A stretch of 64,000 nt of DNA from Dactylis glomerata (Eukaryota > Streptophyta > Magnoliopsida > Poales > Poaceae). Numbering within the stretch: position 1 is the stretch's first letter; every line of letters starts with the position of its first letter. Positions 58,711 to 64,000 of this stretch are shown piece by piece. The stretch covers positions 420,693 to 484,692 of the forward strand of contig QXEO01001040.1 of NCBI GenBank assembly GCA_007115705.1, read 5' to 3'. The position numbers and the translations under genes are program-made. The notes below the pieces were generated by a model. The model was not told where the DNA came from. It made no database searches and was given only the letters and a program-made list of their open reading frames with translations.

Positions 58711-59639
58711 TTGAAAATGGACTATCGTGGGTAGGACTCTACCTCGGTGAGTGTCATTCCAGAGGTTCAAGCGGCTGGGGACTTTGCACACCCCGGACAG
58801 CTTCCTGGACCCTGGTTGAGGGGTACAACTCTAGGCGGTAGTGTTTATGCTAAGGCGGGTAGGTGAAACATTAATGGCTGGTTGCTTGTCGTGGCATATG
58901 TCGTTATGCTAGGATGTCACCCACACGATAAGTAATTGGATGGTGTGGGTAAAGTGTACAACCTATGCAGAGTGTAAAACTATTCGAATAGCCGCGTCCG
59001 CGGTCATGGACAGTTGGGTTAGCAGTACTTAACCTTTGTCCGGTGTTGAAACAATGAATTGAATCGTGGCAAGGAATGACTATGACTGTGAAGGTGACTT
59101 GAGTAAGAAAGTGATCGACAAATGAGGGTTCCATCTCAAACTTACTTATCAAGCTAATCGTTTTCTTACCTCTTAATGAATACTCTTGGAAAAGAAAATT
59201 AGCTTTATGTAAATAAACTTAGAGCTTAGACCACTATATGAACTATGCATTTCCATTTTCATTTATTTATAAGATGGTTTGCGAGTGCATCCAATGTACT
59301 CACGGCTCTGTCCCTGGCTATTAACTTGGCCAGACTTGAAGGAGAAAAATCAAGAAGGAAGGATTCATTGACGGCTTTGCGAATTAGGCGCGTTTCCTAC
59401 TGTCGGCTTTGCCTGTGCGGTTGAAGCTTGACATGATGGACCCAAAGTGTTATTCCGCTGCATATTGATGTAATGTAAGGTTTGGTCTGTACGACCACCT
59501 ATGTAATCCCTTTTATTTATTGTTAATGGTTGTGACTATGATACCAATTACGTTATGTGAATCACAACAATGATTCTGGGATTGTGATGGATTGCATAAC
59601 GGGCACTTCGAATTTTGCTATAAATTCGAGGGTGTTACA
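58709..59639 (+). repeat. Terminal segment of the B 3' LTR
   Basis: Aligns with 21796-22728 and ends GGTGTTACA before the ATTCC target copy. Confidence 0.88.
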
Positions 59640-59644
59640 ATTCC

Positions 59645-59810
59645 CGTCGATAACGAGGCGCCCGTGGTGACTTCGTCAATCTCAAGACCCGATCCGCCGG
59701 CTTAACTTTTGGCGGTGCTCATAGGGGTAGGGTGTGCGTGCGTGCATTCATAAGGTGAGTGTATGCGCATATAGGTGAGCACTTGCGTTTGTACCGTGTT
59801 TCTAAAAAAA
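59645..59810 (+). other. 3' tail of the retroposon into which B inserted
   Basis: Contains GGTGCTCATAGGGGTAGGG, the TGTGCGTGCGTGCATTCAT stretch and a short A-run at 59804-59810. From memory this resembles the 3' tail shared by Triticeae LINEs and Au-type SINEs. It continues the segment 8818-8993. Confidence 0.5.
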
Positions 59811-60475
59811 TCAGCATACCACCAGTTCGATAACTAGTAAAATGGGTCGGTCTTTCAGTTTTAACGGCAACTTGGGAGGACTCGACATTCATCCAAAAGG
59901 TATTCTGTGTTTGTTAGAAGTTGTCAACTTGTCATGCCCCTTGGTCTGTCTGATGGAGTGTTAAAACTGATGCCAATCTTTAGTAAATCCAGTTAAGATG
60001 AGGCTTTTTTTTGTCAAAGAGTATATATTAATATTTCAAAACCAATGACACTTAGCCTCTTCAATAATGTATTGCCCTAGCAACATTACAAATGCACACA
60101 TTCAATTAAGAGGGGGATAATGTTACATGCTCGCTGGATTCAACCTCAACCTTTCAGTCACCCTCCAACGACTTGATGTGTAACTTATCGCTTCGCGCCT
60201 TCGCCATAACCAGGGCGACATCAACCTGGCATCCAATGCCCCATAGGCTCCCACGGGCCGTTGTTTGAATTTCAATAACATAGCTTCATATTCATAGATC
60301 GACACTTTAGCTCAACTCTTGTGTTTGCCATCTTCTTCTATCCTCTATTTAGCCTCAGATCGTCTAAGGTTTGCGCATTTATTTTGTAATTGGGCCAGAT
60401 CCCAACCGTCTCTATTCGAGTTTCGGTGAAATATTCCCCCTTTTTAGGGATGGTGAAACACTCGTATGTAAACTC
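59811..60475. other. Non-coding spacer, nothing recognised
   Basis: Only short frames without recognisable motifs; no repeat boundary seen. Confidence 0.45.
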
Positions 60476-60484
60476 TGAAGTTGC

Positions 60485-60880
60485 GGGCATGCACAAATGG
60501 AGCTCTGGCTCCATGGAGCCCTAAAAATAGCATTTCCAATTCAAAAAATCTGAAAAAATACTTAGATGTAGATAATGTTATATTTTACCATCATGTAAAA
60601 TATCAACTTAGAATACCTTATACGCAATGCTATATAAAAATATGTCATCTAAAGTAGTGAATACTTGAAAATTTCAAACCTCTCAAATTTATCCGATTTT
60701 GCCATTTTTGTGTGATCCCAAATATAAGATATTTTGAGTTAAGATTTTGCACGTTGGCAAAATACAATATTGTCTACATCTAGATTTTTTTTCCAATCGT
60801 TTAGAACCTTCAACATGCAATTTTTAAATTTTTAAAAATAAAGGAATCAATGGAACTCAAGCTCCATTTGGGGATTCCGC
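60485..60880. mobile_element. Mutator-like MITE with 9-bp target duplication
   Basis: Flanked by TGAAGTTGC at 60476-60484 and 60881-60889. Inverted ends share CAAATGGAGCT, and internal segments such as TAGATGTAGATAATGTTATA pair with an inverted partner near 60765-60785. It is 396 bp and non-coding. Confidence 0.75.
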
Positions 60881-60892
60881 TGAAGTTGCCTA

Positions 60893-60990
60893 CTATTCCC
60901 TCTGCACCATATTATTTGTCGCAGAAACATGTGAACATATGTATAAAAATATTTCCAGATACATGTGAATTAGCGACAACTGATATGAAA
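60893..60990. mobile_element. Degraded Stowaway-like MITE
   Basis: TATTCCCTCTGCACCATATT, then TTGTCGCAGAAACATGTG, is mirrored by the inverted CACATGTATCTG... and GCGACAA near 60950-60980. The CTCCCTC-type start is typical of Stowaway; the right terminus is eroded. Confidence 0.45.
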
Positions 60991-61955
60991 GTGAGGTGTA
61001 TTTTTGAGTTGTTCTCTAAATTTAGCAGACAGTCCTGTAGTTCACAAGCTGGCCTGACACGGGCCTCTATCCTTTACCGCTGTGATCTGTGGAGGCAAGG
61101 GGAAGGAGGCGGCCCGCGAGCGAAGGAGTTGGGCGAGCCCGCTTTTCAGGAACTAGCGCTTTTCCGAAGAATAATCTGGACACATATTAGTTGAATGTTT
61201 GTGCATTGCCATGGAGCTTAATGTTATTTCTTCATTGCACATATAAACATAACAAGCTCGCACGTAACAAAAGCTTCTAATGCAAGAAGATAGTTAATAC
61301 CCTAGTATTTGTACTGAAGTCATGCAAAAAACCTGAGTGGTAAGATGAAAATTTGTTGCAATTGAACCAATGCAAGTCAAAGTACCTAAATCTGTGTATA
61401 CATAACATAGGAGCATTTCCTACAATACATGCTCTCATTCCTTGCAAGCAGTATAAATTTAGTGATCCAAAATTATAATCTAGAATGATAGATAAGAAGA
61501 TAGCATTAATAGTAATATATGATCGAAATTGATCCGCAACTAAGTCATATACTTAGTCTTAAACTAAAATTCGCAAGATTTATCCAATCTTTAGTCTAGT
61601 ACCCTCTTCTTAGAATAACAATTTGTATTTTTATAAGCTAAAACATTAAGATTGAGATGATATGCCGAGTTACATATTTGTGCTTAGGAATAATAACAGT
61701 GTGTAAAATGCATGTCTCTATGTTCGAGGTGCAAACAGCAAACTCTAGAACTATTTAGACAATTAAGAAATTGCAGCTTCTGCCTTTACTTTTGCCTAAA
61801 CAATGAAGTTTTCAATCACCAAGTTTAGAAAAAATGCACAGTTTTGCCTTGAACTATATAGGCAACAGTCGCTTCAGTGAAAAAATCGAGAAGATCAACG
61901 GAGCTGCTTCTAGCCGGTTAAATGAAGCTCGTGAAAGGGATGATAACCTGCAACG
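60991..61955. other. Non-coding spacer, nothing recognised
   Basis: AT-rich, with no credible coding frame, RNA gene or repeat boundary. Confidence 0.45.
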
Positions 61956-62871
61956 CTAGCACCGCTCCAGGGGCTTGGCCCCGGCCATGCCTTCCTCCAG
62001 CCGTGCAGTGCGTGTAAAGCTTGTACCTTGCCCGTGCGTGGCGTCGCCTCCCTCGCTGTTTTCCCGCACACCCAGCCTAACACGGCTCATGCCTTCTTCT
62101 GCGTTGCTCCCACGAGTCCAATGCGCCGCAAATCTTCCCGTGTGTGCTTTCACGCGCGCTCCAGGCCATGCTCGGAACACCTCTGCAGGCGCCCCCGGCC
62201 CCTTGCCGTTGTCGCCTCTCGGGCGCATCCGCGGCAAGCTCAGGCACGGCCGCTCGCCTCCACGTGGTGCCCTTCCCCAGCTCCTTCCATCGTGCGTGCG
62301 CGGGCGCGAGCGCTCATCCATGTGCCCTCGCGTGCCCGGTGCTCTCCAGCTGCACCTCCGCCGTGTGCGTGCCTCTGTACACCCATGCGGATCCTCTACC
62401 GTGCGCCGGCCATGCGGATCCTCTACCGTGCGCCGGCTGGTCTGCAGTTGCTCCGCCCGCACTCGGCGGCCTCTGCGCCGCTCCTGCGCATCTTCCCGCG
62501 CGCTGCGCCTGCCGCTCTCCCTCGAACACGACCTAGGGCTCTGCCGGCCTCCGCTATTCCCTGCGAGCTCGCCCACAGGCGATAGGGGATCCGCCCCCTT
62601 TTCTCCATGCAGGCCTCGCTCGGCCGTGCACGCTGCTCCGGCACTCCTCCTTCTCATCTGCATGCTCTCGCGCGCACGCCCGCATGCTCCGCCCAAGCTC
62701 CTGCAAGCATCCATGCCCAGGCCAGGGGCTCCGCCCCGACCTCCCACTCACCTCTCTATGCTCCTCCGCAGCACGTGGCTCGCCCTAAGCCTGTTGCTCC
62801 TTTCCTCTAGCCACGCGCATTCGGCTCCAATCACGCTCGGCTTAAAAAATACTCCCTCCGGTCCGGTTTAA
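61956..62871. other. GC-rich island, open in several frames, probably not a gene
   Basis: Cytosine-rich with many GCGCGC and CGTGCG runs in an AT-rich setting. Long frames exist on both strands (plus 61975-62871, minus 61956-62747), but the peptides are Arg/Pro/Ser/Ala-rich, low in complexity and show no domain; lack of AT-rich stop codons explains the openness. A 27-bp unit is perfectly duplicated at 62384-62410 and 62411-62437. It could be a captured GC-rich gene fragment or part of an unrecognised element. Confidence 0.5.
62384..62437. repeat. Perfect 2 x 27-bp tandem duplication
   Basis: The unit starts CATGCGGATCCTCTACC and ends GCGCCGGC, with two identical adjacent copies. Confidence 0.85.
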
Positions 62872-63000
62872 GGGGCTAATTATCAAAACCCTGCGACTTA
62901 GGCGTGCAACAATTTAGCAAATAATTTTTTAATCATGGCGTTTTGAGCCAACTGATAACTAGTCAAATCATGCAAATTAATTTGGGAAGGCAATTATCTA
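62850..63000. mobile_element. One-ended Stowaway-like MITE fragment
   Basis: TACTCCCTCCGGTCCGG at 62850 is a typical Stowaway left end following TA, but no inverted right end is found downstream. The end coordinate is approximate. Confidence 0.35.
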
Positions 63001-63424
63001 GGGGAGGCAAACTACCAGCCCAATGGCCCACGCACATCACGCATGCGCTTTCCAAACCAGTCGCGCATATAGCGAGCCCGCGTGCATGCAGCCTTTAAAT
63101 GGGATGATTTAATTCCTAATTGATTGATGATTGATTTTGTAATTAATAGTTCAACACTAATGGTATCTAGGATCCTCATACACATCTTGTGGTATTATCG
63201 CCGTCTCTTGTGGTCTTGGCCATCTTTTTTGCTTTTTTTTATGGCTGTCCTCATCCATCGTCATTGAGTAGCTCGATCAGTAGCGTGTTCTTCTTAAGCG
63301 TACTACAGCGCAGCTGCCTCACAAGTAGTTCATCATATATTAATGTTGGTGGAGGCGGTGATGTCGAGCGGGGCAAGGGTTTATTGATGGTCTTGATCTC
63401 CTCGTTGTGGTCTTTATCTTCTTA
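63001..63424. other. Non-coding spacer, nothing recognised
   Basis: No convincing gene. A 78-codon frame (63189-63425) is Ser/Leu-rich and lacks motifs. Confidence 0.45.
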
Positions 63425-63717
63425 GGCCTTTCACAATGGGAGTTTCTTAGCGCAGTATCCTAGGCATTTTACTTATGTGGCACTATATTAAATGAGGAAA
63501 GAGAGGGGTGTTGTATCTTAGCTAAGATACAATCTTTGCACGCAACCATAGACAAAAAACATTGCTAGCCCAATCAAATACATGCATGAGCCCCAAATAA
63601 TTAAATTTAGATACAACCCTTAATATACAATGCATTGGAGAAGTTGTTTCTTCAAATATACCACTACCTAGGATACCGCGCTAAGAAACAATGCATTGGA
63701 GAAGGCCTCATCAAGTA
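63425..63717. mobile_element. Tourist/Harbinger-like MITE
   Basis: Ends GGCCTTTCACAATGG and, inverted, GGCCTTCTCCAATGC; inverted similarity continues about 40 bp through TTTCTTAGCGC and GTATCCTAGG. Flanks are TTA on the left and TCA on the right, a near match to the 3-bp Harbinger duplication. It is 293 bp and non-coding. Confidence 0.7.
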
Positions 63718-63871
63718 GGGAAGGGGTTATTTGCATCTTGACATCATCAATTCAAAGCCAATGGCATGTAAAATGAAACTATGAAGTAATGCTTGTGTAA
63801 AATGTGAAAATATATTTACATTGCAATTGATGCTACGGTTCCAAGGATGTAGATTTTTTGTCAAGGTCTTA

Positions 63872-64000
63872 GGCTGCTCATAGTGGGGAGTAACTAAGAC
63901 TAGTAACATACACATGTTACTAGTCTAAGTTACTACCTCCATAGTGGGTGGTAACATAAGTGTAGTAACATAGAAAATGTCATTTATTATTTTGCAGGAT
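63872..64000. mobile_element. MITE cut by the window end
   Basis: Starts GGCTGCTCATAGTGGGGAG after TTA. An internal near-palindrome AACTAAGACTAGTAACAT / ATGTTACTAGTCTAAGTT lies at about 63891-63930. The sequence style is that of a common grass Tourist-like MITE; the right end is beyond the window. Confidence 0.6.

Larger units (their letters stand above)
8994..59639 (+). mobile_element. Host LTR retrotransposon B (level 1), 50.6 kb with nested insertions
   Basis: Both ends are flanked by ATTCC (8989-8993 and 59640-59644). LTRs begin TGTAACAACCC (the 5' copy reads TTTAACAACCC) and end GAGGGTGTTACA. A tRNA-Met-type primer site follows the 5' LTR and the purine tract TTTTAAGGGGAGA precedes the 3' LTR. 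With nested elements subtracted, the 5' LTR is about 4.4 kb and the internal region only about 2.3 kb (22729-24994), with a decayed zinc-knuckle gag and no protease, reverse transcriptase or integrase. LTR ends and gag style suggest a Ty3/gypsy chromovirus-type lineage; the family is not identified. Confidence 0.9.
24995..59639 (+). repeat. 3' LTR of B, interrupted and partly deleted
   Basis: Surviving pieces are 24995-26113, 34564-35046, 43283-43360 and 58709-59639. They match 5' LTR positions 8994 onward, about 19429-19906, 20636-20713 and 21796-22728 respectively. The LTR segments corresponding to 19907-20635 and 20714-21795 are gone, removed at the D and E/G junctions. Elements C, D, E, F and G account for everything else. 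Confidence 0.85.

Noticed and set aside
8994..59639. Search by eye for reverse transcriptase, RNase H, integrase or chromodomain motifs
   Set aside because: No YxDD, DDE/HHCC or chromodomain-like stretch was found in any frame; all elements appear non-autonomous.
61956..62871. Long open frames of 298 and 263 codons on opposite strands
   Set aside because: Low-complexity Arg/Pro/Ser/Ala peptides in GC-rich DNA lacking stop codons by composition; no domain or homology seen.

Overview
The window is intergenic nuclear DNA of a large grass genome. The base composition, the grass-type MITEs and Helitron, and above all the LTR retrotransposons (tRNA-Asp primer sites, TGATACGTCTCCAACG LTR termini) point to the wheat/barley tribe, Triticeae. 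That placement rests on remembered family features, not on a search. I see no intact host gene, no tRNA or rRNA gene and no CRISPR array.

Layout. 1-4966: non-coding, with a GC-rich 39-bp tandem repeat at the left edge and a candidate 3.4-kb DNA transposon (1051-4425) whose ends are inverted repeats and whose interior is a degenerate AAGTTG-rich minisatellite. 4967-7194: a PIF/Harbinger-type element with TTA target duplications that carries only a broken ORF1-like (SANT/Myb plus NAM-associated) gene. 7856-8817: a small Helitron-like element. 8818-8993 and 59640-59810: the two halves of an older retroposon split by one 50.6-kb insertion.

That insertion (8994-59639, target duplication ATTCC) is one LTR retrotransposon, called B here, with LTRs of about 4.4 kb, a tRNA-Met primer site and a short internal region with a decayed multi-zinc-knuckle gag. 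Its 5' LTR holds a 2.2-kb solo LTR (9224-11394, AAGGT) and a complete minus-strand element M1 (12002-19134, GACAC). Its 3' LTR holds a complete plus-strand element C (26114-34563, CCGAC) and a rearranged cluster: D (plus, 35047-43280), E (minus, 43358-about 48732), F (plus, 48748-57017) and G (minus, 57018-58710). Each B LTR serves as the empty site for insertions in the other.

M1, C, D, E, F and G share related LTRs and, where retained, a common 3' non-coding region and polypurine tract (M1, C, D, E and F also show the tRNA-Asp primer site), but they carry different coding cassettes: gag-protease (C broken, D intact), an 818-aa gag with zinc knuckle (F), a 231-aa coiled-coil gag remnant (M1) and a 197-aa ORF of unknown function (E). 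None has reverse transcriptase, RNase H or integrase, so all must have depended on enzymes supplied in trans. Two points are structurally unusual: a 201-bp perfect inverted repeat at the D/E junction, and a second fold-back filler at the E/F junction.

59811-64000: diverse MITEs (Mutator-like 60485-60880, a Stowaway remnant, Tourist/Harbinger-like 63425-63717 and another cut by the window end), plus a GC-rich island (61956-62871) that is open in several frames but looks non-genic.
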